Notes: generated from the sequence alone by a model not told the origin. A DNA stretch of 64,000 nt from Solirubrum koreensis (GCF_039541855.1 NZ_BAABHA010000002.1:1178001-1242000), one strand, 5' to 3'; counted from the stretch's first letter, positions 52,899 through 62,069 are shown. Numbers and translations: made by a program.

Positions 52899-54242
52899 TT
52901 AGTGGTCGGGCGGAATATCGGTAATACCGCCCGGCGGCAGCCACATCTGGTCGCGGCTCACGACGAAGAAGTTGTGGAAGTAAAGCTCGGCCGTGTTGTG
53001 TTCCCAGTGCAGAATGCCGCGGTGATACTGCCAGGTTTGCAGCACGTTCAGCAAGATAAACAGCCCCATGAGGCCCGCCAAAGCCGGCTGCCAAGAGCGG
53101 TACTCCGCGCCCACATACGCCACCAGGCTGGCCAACGACAGGGCCAGCAGCGGGTACAGGCTGATGAGGGGCCGGGCGCTGAACCCGCCCCCGTACCACC
53201 ACTGCTCCCAGCTGAAGGTAACGTACCACACCACCGGCAGCAGCAACAGCGTGGGCAGCCAGGCCGCCGCCACGTAGCGCCGCACCACCAGCCACCCCAG
53301 CAGCGCCAGCGCCATTAGGGGCGTGTACAGCAGCCAGCCTTTGCGGAAGCTGAACAAGCCATCGAGAATGTGGGGGCGGGTAAAATCGAACTTCTCGCCC
53401 ACGTAGGTATCGAGCAGCCAGTGGCCGCTGGTTACCTGCCAAAAGGCAAACTGCAGGCTCAGCACCGCCGCCGCCAGTGCCACGGCCACCAGCAATTGGC
53501 CGCGGTGCTGCCAGAGGGCCTGCAGGCGCGGTACCACATCGGTCCAGCGCAGCAGGCCCCAGCCGAGCGGCACCAGCACGTACATAATTTCCGACAGCCG
53601 GGTCAGGCAAATCAGGCCCATGAACAGGCCCAGCCCTACGGCGTGGCGCCAGCGGAAATCCTCGTACCAGCGGGCTACACAGTAAAGCATGGCGGTGTGC
53701 CACAGAAACAGCGGCGCGTGCGAAATATTGGCCTCGTAGGAAGCATAGTAGAGCAGGTTAGTGCCCAGGCCCACGCCGGCTAACGTCCAAGCCGTTACGC
53801 CATCGGGGAAATAGCGCAGCAGCAGCTTGCGCAATAGCCACAGGCCAATGATGGCGTATACCACACCTCCCAACGCTATGGCTTGCTGGTAAGGTCGGGT
53901 AAAGCCATCGGGGGTGTAGCCGGCCAGGGGCGCGTACCAATGGGCCGCCAGAAACCAAGGCACGTTAGCCAGAGCTACTCCCAGAGGATACTTGGGAACG
54001 GTATTTCCATTGGGCAGCGCCGTCAGGCCGATGGCGTGCGGGACATCGGGACGGTACTGCTGGTGCTTGGTTTCAATCCAGTCGGCGCCGCCTAAGTCGT
54101 GGTAGATAAAAGCACTGGGCAAATAGGCGTAGTAACCGCCAGCGTCGTAATCAAACATGCCCAGGTTAGACCACCGGCGCGCCTGAAACGTGGCGAAAAT
54201 GACCAGCACGGCCGTAAACCAGAAAACGGCTTTTGATTTCAT
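52899..54242 (-). CDS. GT-C-like integral membrane protein
   Basis: The 447-residue protein has about ten membrane segments, an early acidic loop (FDYDAGGYYAYLPSAFIY near residue 30) as in GT-C-type glycosyltransferases, and the late motif SWEQWWYGGGFSARPLISLYP near residue 345. The C-terminal LLNVLQTWQYHRGILHW motif also appears in the remnant at 54472, showing that a paralogue existed next door. The sugar donor is unknown. It lies within the kynurenine genes without a functional link. Confidence 0.72.
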   Translation of the reverse strand: MKSKAVFWFTAVLVIFATFQARRWSNLGMFDYDAGGYYAYLPSAFIYHDLGGADWIETKHQQYRPDVPHAIGLTALPNGNTVPKYPLGVALANVPWFLAAHWYAPLAGYTPDGFTRPYQQAIALGGVVYAIIGLWLLRKLLLRYFPDGVTAWTLAGVGLGTNLLYYASYEANISHAPLFLWHTAMLYCVARWYEDFRWRHAVGLGLFMGLICLTRLSEIMYVLVPLGWGLLRWTDVVPRLQALWQHRGQLLVAVALAAAVLSLQFAFWQVTSGHWLLDTYVGEKFDFTRPHILDGLFSFRKGWLLYTPLMALALLGWLVVRRYVAAAWLPTLLLLPVVWYVTFSWEQWWYGGGFSARPLISLYPLLALSLASLVAYVGAEYRSWQPALAGLMGLFILLNVLQTWQYHRGILHWEHNTAELYFHNFFVVSRDQMWLPPGGITDIPPDH

Positions 54243-54471
54243 CGACCCTAAGTGTTAAACTATTGGCTTTAAGCAGTTAGTCGTTGGCTTTATAATGGTA
54301 AGCAGGGCGTTACCCATCAATGATTGCCGGGTTGACGGGAGCTTGGCGCTTCATTTCACGGGAAGCCGGTGCCAGTTGTGCTACCGGCCAACGGGTTGCG
54401 CCGGCGCCGGGCAAGTCTCTGTACCACATCAGGCCGGGGCGACCCACGACCACGCCAGCCGACGCGCTTTC
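54243..54471. other. Non-coding spacer before a gene remnant
   Basis: 229 bp without a supportable ORF or RNA gene. It is the region between a full GT-C-like gene and the truncated copy. Confidence 0.5.
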
Positions 54472-54696
54472 CTAGGATTCCGGCCAACTCAGCTTCAGGA
54501 AGTACTGTTTGTAGATTTCCCACGTCATCTCGCAGCAGTGAATCAGGCCCATGTTGTATTGCCACGTTTGCACCACGTTGAGCAATACCAGCGCAAGAGT
54601 AAGCGTGCCCAGCAGCCAAGACGCTTGGGTTAGCCACCGGTGGTACACGCTGGCGCGGTAGAAACAAAATGCATTGCGGCAAAGGTAATCTGGCAC
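54472..54696 (-). pseudogene. 3' remnant of a GT-C-like membrane protein gene
   Basis: The reading frame ends with WLLGTLTLALVLLNVVQTWQY and NMGLIHCCEMTWEIYKQYF, which aligns with the C-terminus of the neighbour at 52899 (LLNVLQTWQYHRGILHW, then ELYFHNFF). The roughly 1.2 kb that should encode the other membrane segments is missing; directly upstream on this strand lies the 3-hydroxyanthranilate dioxygenase gene. The apparent GTG start at 54696 is probably meaningless. This points to a duplication followed by deletion or replacement at this locus. Confidence 0.65.
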
Positions 54697-54704
54697 AGCC
54701 TCAA

Positions 54705-55232
54705 TTAGCTAACCGGCGCGGGGGGCTGCATTACGGTGCCGCAGCTTTGGCAGGTTCGGCGGGCTTCGTTTTGCCAGAAGTTGCCCATGATTACGGGCAG
54801 CTGCTGCACGATGTCGGTTACCTCAGCAAACTCCTCGTAAAGCTTGGTGCCGCAGTTTTCGCAGTACCACTGAAAGCCGTCCAACTCGCCGGGCTTCCGG
54901 TAGCGCTCCACCACCATGCCAACGGTGCCCGCCGGTCGCTGGGGCGAATGGGGCACGCCGGCCGGCAACAGGAAAATCTCGCCGGCCCGAATGGGAACAT
55001 CCACCGGCTGGCCGTCCTCAATAATCTTCAGCACCATATCGCCTTCCACCTGAAAGAAAAACTCTTCGCTGTCGTCGACGTGGTAGTCTTTGCGGGCGTT
55101 AGGGCCGCCCACCACCATCACAATAAAATCGTCGTTGCCTTTGAAAACCTGCTGATTGCCCACGGGGGGTTTCAGCAAATGGCGGTGTTCATCGATCCAC
55201 TGCTGGAAATTAAAGGGGCGGGAAACAGGCAT
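54705..55232 (-). CDS. nbaC: 3-Hydroxyanthranilate 3,4-dioxygenase
   Basis: The 175-residue cupin enzyme cleaves 3-hydroxyanthranilate to ACMS. Fe(II) ligands are H51, E57 and H95; substrate contacts are R47, R99 and E109. Two CxxC pairs (C124/C127 and C161/C164) form the rubredoxin-like site found in bacterial HAO. The ATG at 55232 matches the family start; a longer frame to 55340 has no homology. With kmo, kynU and ACMSD it gives kynurenine to 2-aminomuconate semialdehyde. Confidence 0.94.
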   Translation of the reverse strand: MPVSRPFNFQQWIDEHRHLLKPPVGNQQVFKGNDDFIVMVVGGPNARKDYHVDDSEEFFFQVEGDMVLKIIEDGQPVDVPIRAGEIFLLPAGVPHSPQRPAGTVGMVVERYRKPGELDGFQWYCENCGTKLYEEFAEVTDIVQQLPVIMGNFWQNEARRTCQSCGTVMQPPAPVS

Positions 55233-55430
55233 AGCCGGAAGGAGAATGGGTGGGTGAAAAGCGGTGATTGGGGAGACGGGCTGGCCGGAAACCGGACGCA
55301 AACAGTTGCTGTCTGAGTTGATTACCGCAGCCCGGCTCATCCGTTTTTCCTCCGCCGAACTTACGCAAAAGCCACCATACGCCCGACTACAGTAAACGGG
55401 CTGGGCACTGTTTTTACGTACTTTCGGCCC

Positions 55431-56222
55431 ATGTTAACCGAACTCCTTTCCTCCCGCCGGGCCGTGGTATGCGGTAGCACCCAAGGCATTGGCCGGGCCG
55501 TAGCCGAGGCCCTGGCCGCCCGCCACGCTACCGTTACCCTCGTAGCCCGCGACGAAACCAAGCTGCGCGAGGTGCTGGCCACGCTGCCCACCCCTGCCGG
55601 CCAGTCCCACGATTACGTGGTGGCCGATTTTACCCGGCCCGATGAGGTGGCCGCACGCATGGCTCAGTGGCTGGAGCAGCACGGGCCGGCGCATATTCTG
55701 GTAAACAACACCGGTGGCCCGGCCGGCGGCCCGCTGCTAGCGGCCCCCGTGAATGCCCTGCGCGCCGCCTTCGAGCAGCACTTGGTGTGCAACCACTTGC
55801 TGGCCCAAGCCCTAGTGCCCGGCATGCAAGCGGCCGGTTACGGGCGCATTATCAACGTTATCAGCACTTCGGTAAAGCAGCCGCTGCCCAACCTGGGCGT
55901 TTCCAATACCATTCGAGGGGCCGTGGCTAGCTGGGCTAAAACGCTGGCCACGGAGCTGGGCCCCCACGGTATTACGGTGAATAACGTGCTGCCGGGCGCC
56001 ACGCTTACGCAACGCCACCACAGCCTGCTGGAAGCCCGGAGCGCCAGCACCGGCCAGCCCGTGGAGGCGCTGGAAGAAAACATGCTGCGGCTGATTCCAG
56101 CCGGCCGCTTTGCCGAAGCCGATGAAGTGGCCGCTGCGGTAGCTTTTCTGGCCTCGCCCATGGCCGGCTACATCAACGGCATTAACGTGCCGGTGGACGG
56201 CGGACGGACGGGCAGCTTGTAG
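55431..56222 (+). CDS. SDR-family protein with altered catalytic residues
   Basis: The 263-residue Rossmann-fold protein has cofactor-binding GSTQGIGRA (15-23) and NNTGGP (92-97). The catalytic Ser145 (INVISTS) is present, but the SDR Tyr is replaced by Ser158 and the Lys by Arg162 (GVSNTIRGAV), so the YxxxK motif is lost. Paralogous SDRs of this type occur next to kynurenine genes in some Bacteroidota, as I recall, but their reaction is unclear. The start is ATG 55431, after a TACTTTCG sequence close to a promoter box. It is divergent from nbaC. Confidence 0.85.
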   Translation: MLTELLSSRRAVVCGSTQGIGRAVAEALAARHATVTLVARDETKLREVLATLPTPAGQSHDYVVADFTRPDEVAARMAQWLEQHGPAHILVNNTGGPAGGPLLAAPVNALRAAFEQHLVCNHLLAQALVPGMQAAGYGRIINVISTSVKQPLPNLGVSNTIRGAVASWAKTLATELGPHGITVNNVLPGATLTQRHHSLLEARSASTGQPVEALEENMLRLIPAGRFAEADEVAAAVAFLASPMAGYINGINVPVDGGRTGSL

Positions 56223-56340
56223 GCGTTTTGCGCTGTTACTTACTGGCTCTGTTTTGCAGATACCCGCCCCCAGTCCACGTGCTGACTGTTGACTGATGCG
56301 TACCCCATGCTATCTGCGGGCTGCGCTCAACGAAAACACA

Positions 56341-56384
56341 AAAACGCCTTCCCGAAGCCAGTACAAGCTTCGGGAAGGCGTTTT
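56341..56384. terminator. Terminator with 18-bp perfect stem
   Basis: The arms 56341-56358 and 56367-56384 are perfectly complementary with an 8-base loop, A run before and T run after. The hairpin sits between the convergent SDR and lipoprotein genes. Confidence 0.8.
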
Positions 56385-56408
56385 ACTTGAAAAATCGACT
56401 GCCAGATA

Positions 56409-56939
56409 CTAGTCCAGCGGCGTTAGGGTAATGTCGTCGATGTAAGCCGGGGCCGATGCTCCGGCACGCCACAGGAAAATCTTCATGTGGCTCATGTACT
56501 CCGCGTTTGGCGGAAACACAATGTCCTTGCTCACTTTAACCCACTCGTTGTACTTTTTTACTTGCTCGCCCAGCTGTATACCCTCGCCGAGAATGGTTTG
56601 CTCCGAGTTTGGGGCGTTAATCACCAGGCCTAGCTTGGCGTCGCCTCCTGCATTGGGCAGGTAAGCCCATGCTTCCAGTTTCACCCCACGCAGGCGCTTC
56701 GCGCTCAGCTTGCCCAGCAACACATCGTAGGTGAGGCTGAACTCGGTGTCTTTGTCCACTTTCAGGCTGTAACGGCCGGAGTGGGCTCTTTCAGTAGTCA
56801 ACGATTTGTTTTCCGGAGCCCAACCTACTATGGACTCGAAATCGTTAGACATCAGCGCGTTCTGAGGCGCGGCGGAATCTTTGTCGGACGAACACGCTAG
56901 TAGTCCAACCAGCGCCAAGGGTGTAAAAAGACGTTTCAT
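56409..56939 (-). CDS. Lipoprotein with carbohydrate-binding-like domain
   Basis: The 176-residue protein has a lipoprotein signal (LVGLLAC, Cys near residue 16). A single beta-sandwich domain follows with AHSGRYSLKV and AYIDDITLTPLD at its end, the pattern of CBM-like or LamG-like domains that bind sugar or act as spacers. The ATG at 56939 starts the signal. It lies 38 bp after the GT-C-like gene on the same strand, so the two are probably co-transcribed. Confidence 0.75.
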   Translation of the reverse strand: MKRLFTPLALVGLLACSSDKDSAAPQNALMSNDFESIVGWAPENKSLTTERAHSGRYSLKVDKDTEFSLTYDVLLGKLSAKRLRGVKLEAWAYLPNAGGDAKLGLVINAPNSEQTILGEGIQLGEQVKKYNEWVKVSKDIVFPPNAEYMSHMKIFLWRAGASAPAYIDDITLTPLD

Positions 56940-56977
56940 GTGGAGCAAAAACTCGGGCAGAAAGTGAAATTGAAGAA

Positions 56978-58366
56978 TCAGGAGGCGAAACGGGCCGTTA
57001 GCCACGCTTGTAGTTGAGGGCGCAGTTGCGGCCAGGCTTGCAGCCACACCAACAACACAGTCCAGGGAAGTAACCACGCCATGCGGGTTTGCAGGCGGTC
57101 GAGCACATTGGCCAGGTTGGCCGTAACCGCGGCGTTAAGAACAACGGCCAGTGCCACCAGCACCACCGTCATCCACAGCACGGGCGGCACCGCTTGGCGT
57201 AGCGGGGCCAACAGCAGCAGCAGTGCTGCCAGCAGCGTTAGGGCTAGGGTGTTGTATGATCTTTCGGTTAGCTCTTTGAAATTTAGAGCCCCTCGGTTTT
57301 GCAGGGAAGAAGTGTATTCCTTGAGTTCGTAGCCGAAGAACGCCTGGACTTTCCAGAACGGGTTGCTGCCGTCCAAAAACGGAGTCAGGCCGTCGCCGTG
57401 GCCCACGTGCGTTAGTTGGCGCACGGTTCCCAGAACGCCTTCCTCGAGAAGCAGCGGGTAGTAGCGCGGCGTGGTTAAAACACCGTTGATGATGCGTTTG
57501 TATTCTTCGCGGCTGGTTTCCCAGCCACCCATTTGATTGGGAATGTTGGGCTCGCCCCACACGAAGGATACGGCGTTGTCGGGCAGTTTGCCTCGGTACT
57601 GGCACAGGGCCAAGTTTTCCTCTCCGCAGTGCTCGTCTAAATACCGGTCCAGCAAACCGGTTTCCACGAGTTTCCCCATCAGAAACACCGGTGCGCCGCG
57701 GTTAATGGCAAAGTCTCCGCCGCAGGCTGCGTGCAAACCGGGCAGTATCACCCAGCTGAGCAGTACCGCAGCCAAAGCTACCCCAATGCCGGCCGGTTTC
57801 AGCCAGGTTTTGAGCGCTCCGGTAAACCAGGCCACCGCACCGGTTAGCAAAACCAGCAAGGTGAAGGTTAACAGGTTAGAGCTGTGCATGAGGGCGCTTA
57901 GCATCACAACAACGCTCCACGCCAGTTTCTCGGCTAGTTGCAACGGCGCCAAGCAAATCAAGGCCAGAGCCAGCACGCCGATGGATGTGAAAATATCAGG
58001 CATGAGCTGCCCGCTAAACCACGCCAGACCCGTGGCCCAGGTTACGCCCCCAACTAAAGCCAGGCGCAGGGGGTAAGCCGTTACGCGCGGCGCAAACACA
58101 CTGATGTAACGAAAAAGCAGTGCCGCCAGCAGCAGGCTTTGCGCCACCACCACAAACCACAACGAATGCTTGAAGCTGACCAGCCGCAGAAACAGCCCGT
58201 AGGAAATGGGCCGGTCGATGGGCACGACCAGACGCATGCCGCTATCGATGTACGCACCGGTGTCGGATGTTACAAGCGGATAGCCGTTGTAGAGGGCTGC
58301 GCTAAGCAGCAGCAGGGCACCCAAAAGAACCCACAAACCCGCGCCCAAGCGGTAGAAAGAACCCAT
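56978..58366 (-). CDS. GT-C-like integral membrane protein
   Basis: The 462-residue membrane protein has many hydrophobic segments, an early loop SDTGAYIDSGMRLVVPIDRP near residue 35 and a large outer loop with CGGDFAINRG and DEHCGEENLALC near residue 225-265, whose Cys could form a disulphide. The topology matches GT-C-type transferases using polyprenyl-linked sugars, but no family name is certain. A lipoprotein gene follows 38 bp downstream and another GT-C-like gene lies 52 bp upstream, suggesting one surface-glycan unit. Confidence 0.68.
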   Translation of the reverse strand: MGSFYRLGAGLWVLLGALLLLSAALYNGYPLVTSDTGAYIDSGMRLVVPIDRPISYGLFLRLVSFKHSLWFVVVAQSLLLAALLFRYISVFAPRVTAYPLRLALVGGVTWATGLAWFSGQLMPDIFTSIGVLALALICLAPLQLAEKLAWSVVVMLSALMHSSNLLTFTLLVLLTGAVAWFTGALKTWLKPAGIGVALAAVLLSWVILPGLHAACGGDFAINRGAPVFLMGKLVETGLLDRYLDEHCGEENLALCQYRGKLPDNAVSFVWGEPNIPNQMGGWETSREEYKRIINGVLTTPRYYPLLLEEGVLGTVRQLTHVGHGDGLTPFLDGSNPFWKVQAFFGYELKEYTSSLQNRGALNFKELTERSYNTLALTLLAALLLLLAPLRQAVPPVLWMTVVLVALAVVLNAAVTANLANVLDRLQTRMAWLLPWTVLLVWLQAWPQLRPQLQAWLTARFAS

Positions 58367-58418
58367 ATATTACCTAAGAAGTTGCGGTCGTGATAAGCCT
58401 ATAAAGCTTAGCGGGACT

Positions 58419-59996
58419 CTACCAGTGGGGAGGGGCATTTTTGCGGTGCAATAATACAAATTGCGGCCGATCAACCCGGATATCAAATTCGTTAAATAGC
58501 GCTGGCTGAGCGCGTCGCAGCGTTTCGTACGCAGGCCGTCGCAGCAAGAGGTGGTCGAGGGCGAAGGCGTCCATTCGTTGCAGAACCTCGGCCGCCTGTA
58601 CCCGGTTGAGGTCGGGTTTCCAGGTGAGGCCGCGGCGGTCGAAATAGATCAGGCTTAAGTTGGGCGGGTCCTCGTTCATTACCAGCAACGTGGCGTTGGC
58701 GGGTACTTTGGCCTGAGCCATGGCCTCCGATGCGCCGTTCAGCCACTGGTGGTCGTACCAGTCGCTAAAAGGCGGATAGGTTTCGGCCATGCGGTTGCGG
58801 TAAATCTTGAACCCGCTCACCAACAGGGCCACGCTTAACACACCCATGGTTACGCTTAGGCTCCAACGCGGAACCCGTAAGCTGCTCACGTTTAGCACGG
58901 CCAGCACCACAAACAGCACCAGCACGGGTGCGTAAGGCGCCACCACGTAGTAATCGTGCACGTCCAGCTGGTGGCCCATCAGCCAGAAAAAGCAAAAGCC
59001 ACCGGCCAAGCCCAGCACCAGCTGGGCGCTGAGAATGTTGTGAACCAAAACGTTGCGCTTAGCAAACACCACCCACAAAACCATGGCCCCCACCAACAAT
59101 CCATACTGAAAAGTAGTGAGGTACTGCCCCCACCAGTAGTTCAGGATGCGGTCCATCACGTGGGCATATTCGGCTTCGGTTTGAATGGGCTTCGCCTCGA
59201 AGAAAAACATGGTGGCCCCGTACGTCTGGTTCAGGTGCTTATTGAACACGATGTAGCCGCCAATGGCCGCCGCCCCGCCCGCTACCAGCGCCAGGAACCC
59301 CAGTTTTTGCCGCAGCGTCATGGCCTGCGGCACGAAGTACGACCACAACAACGTGCAGCTTACGGCTGCCACCCAATAGATGCCCGACGACGATTTAATG
59401 AGCGTGGCTACGGTAAAAACCACCAATGCTACCGCCAAATCCTGAAAACGGCGGTTATCGAAGTAACGCAGAAAGTAGAAATACGCAATCAGGGCCAGCG
59501 AAGCGCCGGCCGGATCGGGCTGAAAGCTGCCCGCGTAATAGGCGAAAACCGGCGAGCAAATAATGAAACAGCCGGGCAGCAGCGCCGCTACAAAATGCCG
59601 CGTGCGGCTGTACACCGCCCGGAACATGTACCATTGCGCGGCTACCATTATGGAGGCAGTAATGGCCCGAAACAACCCCGGCACCATGTCGCGCCCCAGT
59701 ACTTTGCCGCCCAAGGCCGCCAGGTACGCAATGATGGGAAATTCCACCCCCACGATTCCATCGGCGGAGGTGAGGTTAAAGGTTCGCGGGAGGAAAAACT
59801 GCATGCCGCGGTCGTAGTAGCTCATGGCCAAAGCCAACCGGTCGGCTTGCGCCCAAGCGTGAATACCCCGCGGCAACAGGCCCAGGTACGGCGTGTACCA
59901 AAGCGCGGCTAATCCAATAAACAGCAATAACGCGGCGGCATAGGGAAGCCGACTTTGCCACTGCAAAGGCAATCGAGAAATAGTAGATGTAACCAT
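58419..59996 (-). CDS. GT39-like glycosyltransferase, integral membrane
   Basis: The 525-residue protein resembles GT39/ArnT-like transferases. It has an early HAWAQADRLALAMSYYDRGMQFFLPR loop near residue 46, about eleven membrane segments, and a periplasmic C-terminal domain from about residue 400 (YDHQWLNGASEAMAQAKVP, then LLVMNEDPPNLSLIYFDRRGLTWKP). It probably transfers a sugar from a lipid carrier to a surface molecule. The ATG at 59996 is clear. It is the start of a leftward unit with the genes at 56978 and 56409. Confidence 0.75.
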   Translation of the reverse strand: MVTSTISRLPLQWQSRLPYAAALLLFIGLAALWYTPYLGLLPRGIHAWAQADRLALAMSYYDRGMQFFLPRTFNLTSADGIVGVEFPIIAYLAALGGKVLGRDMVPGLFRAITASIMVAAQWYMFRAVYSRTRHFVAALLPGCFIICSPVFAYYAGSFQPDPAGASLALIAYFYFLRYFDNRRFQDLAVALVVFTVATLIKSSSGIYWVAAVSCTLLWSYFVPQAMTLRQKLGFLALVAGGAAAIGGYIVFNKHLNQTYGATMFFFEAKPIQTEAEYAHVMDRILNYWWGQYLTTFQYGLLVGAMVLWVVFAKRNVLVHNILSAQLVLGLAGGFCFFWLMGHQLDVHDYYVVAPYAPVLVLFVVLAVLNVSSLRVPRWSLSVTMGVLSVALLVSGFKIYRNRMAETYPPFSDWYDHQWLNGASEAMAQAKVPANATLLVMNEDPPNLSLIYFDRRGLTWKPDLNRVQAAEVLQRMDAFALDHLLLRRPAYETLRRAQPALFNEFDIRVDRPQFVLLHRKNAPPHW

Positions 59997-60139
59997 GGAT
60001 GCGCTGCTGCGGCCCGCGAAAGGGTAGCAAAACTAGTGCATCCACTTCGATTAACCCGCTAGCACAGCGCATCAAAGCCTCAGCACCCGGGATTTTGGCA
60101 CTTTTTTACCGCCGCAACGGAACGCCACTAGTCAATACC

Positions 60140-60147
60140 TATTTTTG
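60140..60147 (+). promoter_or_regulatory. Putative -7 box directly before the methyltransferase gene
   Basis: TATTTTTG matches TAnnTTTG only 8 bases before the ATG at 60156, so the transcript would have almost no leader. No -33 element was found. Confidence 0.35.
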
Positions 60148-60155
60148 TCTTTACT

Positions 60156-60905
60156 ATGGACTTAGCTTACGAAGCCAAATACCACCAGTTGGAAGAGCAG
60201 CATTGGTGGTTTACCTCGCGCCGCAACACCGTGTTCGATTTGGTGCAGCGCATGAACCTGCCGCTCGATACGCGCATCCTGGAAATTGGGTGTTCGGGTG
60301 GGCCGTTGCAGTTTATGCTGCGCAAAGCGGGTTTTCAGCACGTAACGGGTATCGATGTTAGCGAGCCGGCCATTGCTTTGGCCAAGCACCGTGGCCTGAC
60401 CGATGTGCACCTGATGGACGGCGCGCACCTGGAATTCCCCGATGCTTCGTTCGACTTGGTTATTGCCTCCGACGTACTCGAGCACATTGAGAACGACGCG
60501 CAGGCTACCCGCGAATGGGCACGCGTACTGCGCCCCGGCGGTCAGATGGTGGTATTTGTGCCGGCTTTTCAGCAGCTCTGGAGCCAGCACGACGTGGTAA
60601 ACCATCATTTTCGGCGGTACACCGGTAAAGACCTGCGGCAGGTGTTGGAAGCAGCCCGGCTGCACGTCAGCCGGGTATCTTTCTGGAACATGGCCCTCGT
60701 ATTTCCCACGGCCCTCATGCGTATGGTGCAGCGCCGCCTCACGCCTCCTACCAAACCCACCGACGGCGGTGGCGACCTGCACGGCCTCCCCGGCCCGCTC
60801 AACAACCTGCTGAGCTTGTGGCTACGCGGCGAAAACGCGTTGCTGCGGCGGCTGAATTTTCCCGTGGGCGTGAGCGTGTTTGCCGTAGCGCAGAAAAAAG
60901 CCTAA
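60156..60905 (+). CDS. SAM-dependent methyltransferase (class I)
   Basis: The 249-residue protein has the Rossmann-type SAM-binding motif ILEIGCSGGPLQ near residues 42-53, FDLVIASDVLEHIEN near residue 100 and a C-terminal helical part. The pattern HHFRRYTGKDLRQVLEAA near residue 150 is typical of glycolipid-linked methyltransferases next to GT2 enzymes. The following GT2 gene (25 bp away) suggests a common pathway. The acceptor is unknown. Confidence 0.88.
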   Translation: MDLAYEAKYHQLEEQHWWFTSRRNTVFDLVQRMNLPLDTRILEIGCSGGPLQFMLRKAGFQHVTGIDVSEPAIALAKHRGLTDVHLMDGAHLEFPDASFDLVIASDVLEHIENDAQATREWARVLRPGGQMVVFVPAFQQLWSQHDVVNHHFRRYTGKDLRQVLEAARLHVSRVSFWNMALVFPTALMRMVQRRLTPPTKPTDGGGDLHGLPGPLNNLLSLWLRGENALLRRLNFPVGVSVFAVAQKKA

Positions 60906-60929
60906 CCCATCCGGCGGCTTCGTGCCGCT

Positions 60930-61931
60930 TTGCCCGTTCCCTTACCCGTGCTTGCCCCTCCCGCCTTGGACCTCTCCGTCGTTATTCCCATTTACAACGA
61001 AGAAGCCAACATTCCCACGCTCTACCAGCGTTTGCGCGGCGTTATCGACCCCATGGGGGTGCGCTGCGAGTTCATTTTCATTAACGATGGTTCCCGCGAC
61101 CGGTCTTTGGAACTGGTGCAGGCCCTGGCCGAGCAGCACGCCGATGTGCGTTTCATCGATTTCAGCCGCAATTTCGGCCACCAAATTGCTGTAACGGCGG
61201 GCCTCGATCTGTCGCAGGGCGAGGCCGTGGTCATCATCGATGCCGACCTGCAGGACCCGCCGGAGCTTATTCCGCAGCTCTACCAGAAGCTGCACGAAGG
61301 CTACGAGGTGGTGTACGCCAAGCGCCGCCGCCGCGAGGGCGAAAGCGCCATGAAGCTGTTCACGGCCAAGCTGTTTTACCGTTTGCTGGCCCGCATTACC
61401 AACGTTTCTATTCCCGTTGACACCGGCGACTTCCGCATTATTTCGCGGAAAGTGGTGGAGGCCCTCAAGCAAATGCCCGAGCAGAACAAGTTTCTGCGCG
61501 GCCAGATTTCCTGGATTGGCTACCGCCAAACCTACGTGGAGTATGACCGGGCCCAGCGCGCCGGCGGCGAAACCGGCTACACCTACGGCAAGATGATACG
61601 GCTGGCCCTGGACGGCATTACCGCGTTTTCGGACGTTCCGCTGAAGGCCGCTACCATTATGGGTTTTTCGGTGTCGGGCATTGCGTTTCTGGTGCTGCTT
61701 TACACGCTCTACGCGCGTTTCATTGCCCACGATTACCAGCCCGGCTGGCCCTCGCTCATGGTCAGTATCCTGTTCCTGGGCGGCGTGCAGCTGATTTCGG
61801 TGGGGCTGATTGGCGAGTACCTCGCGCGCCTGAGTACCAACGTACGCCGCCGGCCGCTCTATATCATTTCCAAGACCAACATACCCATTACCCTGGCTCC
61901 GCCTGCCGCACCCGGTTCGTCTTTGTTGTGA
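60930..61931 (+). CDS. GT2 polyprenyl-phosphate glycosyltransferase (DPM1/GtrB-like)
   Basis: The 333-residue protein has an N-terminal GT2 domain with IPIYNEEANIPTLYQRLR, NDGSRDRSLEL, and the metal-binding DADLQDPPELI near residue 104, then RNFGHQ and GDFRIISRKVVEALKQMPEQNKF. Two C-terminal membrane segments lie at about 245-265 and 275-295. It makes a polyprenyl-phosphate sugar donor used by GT-C-type enzymes such as those nearby. Start is TTG 60930 or GTG 60948; I used the first. It is probably co-transcribed with the methyltransferase. Confidence 0.88.
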   Translation: MPVPLPVLAPPALDLSVVIPIYNEEANIPTLYQRLRGVIDPMGVRCEFIFINDGSRDRSLELVQALAEQHADVRFIDFSRNFGHQIAVTAGLDLSQGEAVVIIDADLQDPPELIPQLYQKLHEGYEVVYAKRRRREGESAMKLFTAKLFYRLLARITNVSIPVDTGDFRIISRKVVEALKQMPEQNKFLRGQISWIGYRQTYVEYDRAQRAGGETGYTYGKMIRLALDGITAFSDVPLKAATIMGFSVSGIAFLVLLYTLYARFIAHDYQPGWPSLMVSILFLGGVQLISVGLIGEYLARLSTNVRRRPLYIISKTNIPITLAPPAAPGSSLL

Positions 61932-61988
61932 GGCGCAGTAAAGGGCGTGGGGCAAGCAGCTGAAAAGCAACTCTTGGGTAAAATTCCA

Positions 61989-62031
61989 ACGTCATGCTTC
62001 ATCTGGCGTCCGCTTGTCGAAGCATCTCTAC
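61989..62031. repeat. Dispersed repeat, left copy (inverted relative to 62480-62510)
   Basis: It contains ACGTCATGCT (61989-61998) and GCTTGTCGAAGCATCTCTAC (62012-62031). Both blocks recur in reverse complement at 62480-62510, with a 10-base extra insert here. A similar phrase is, from memory, spread across Hymenobacter-like genomes. Confidence 0.6.
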
Positions 62032-62069
62032 CGCTTCGTAAGAACTCTTCTCAACTCGTCAGTAATAAT

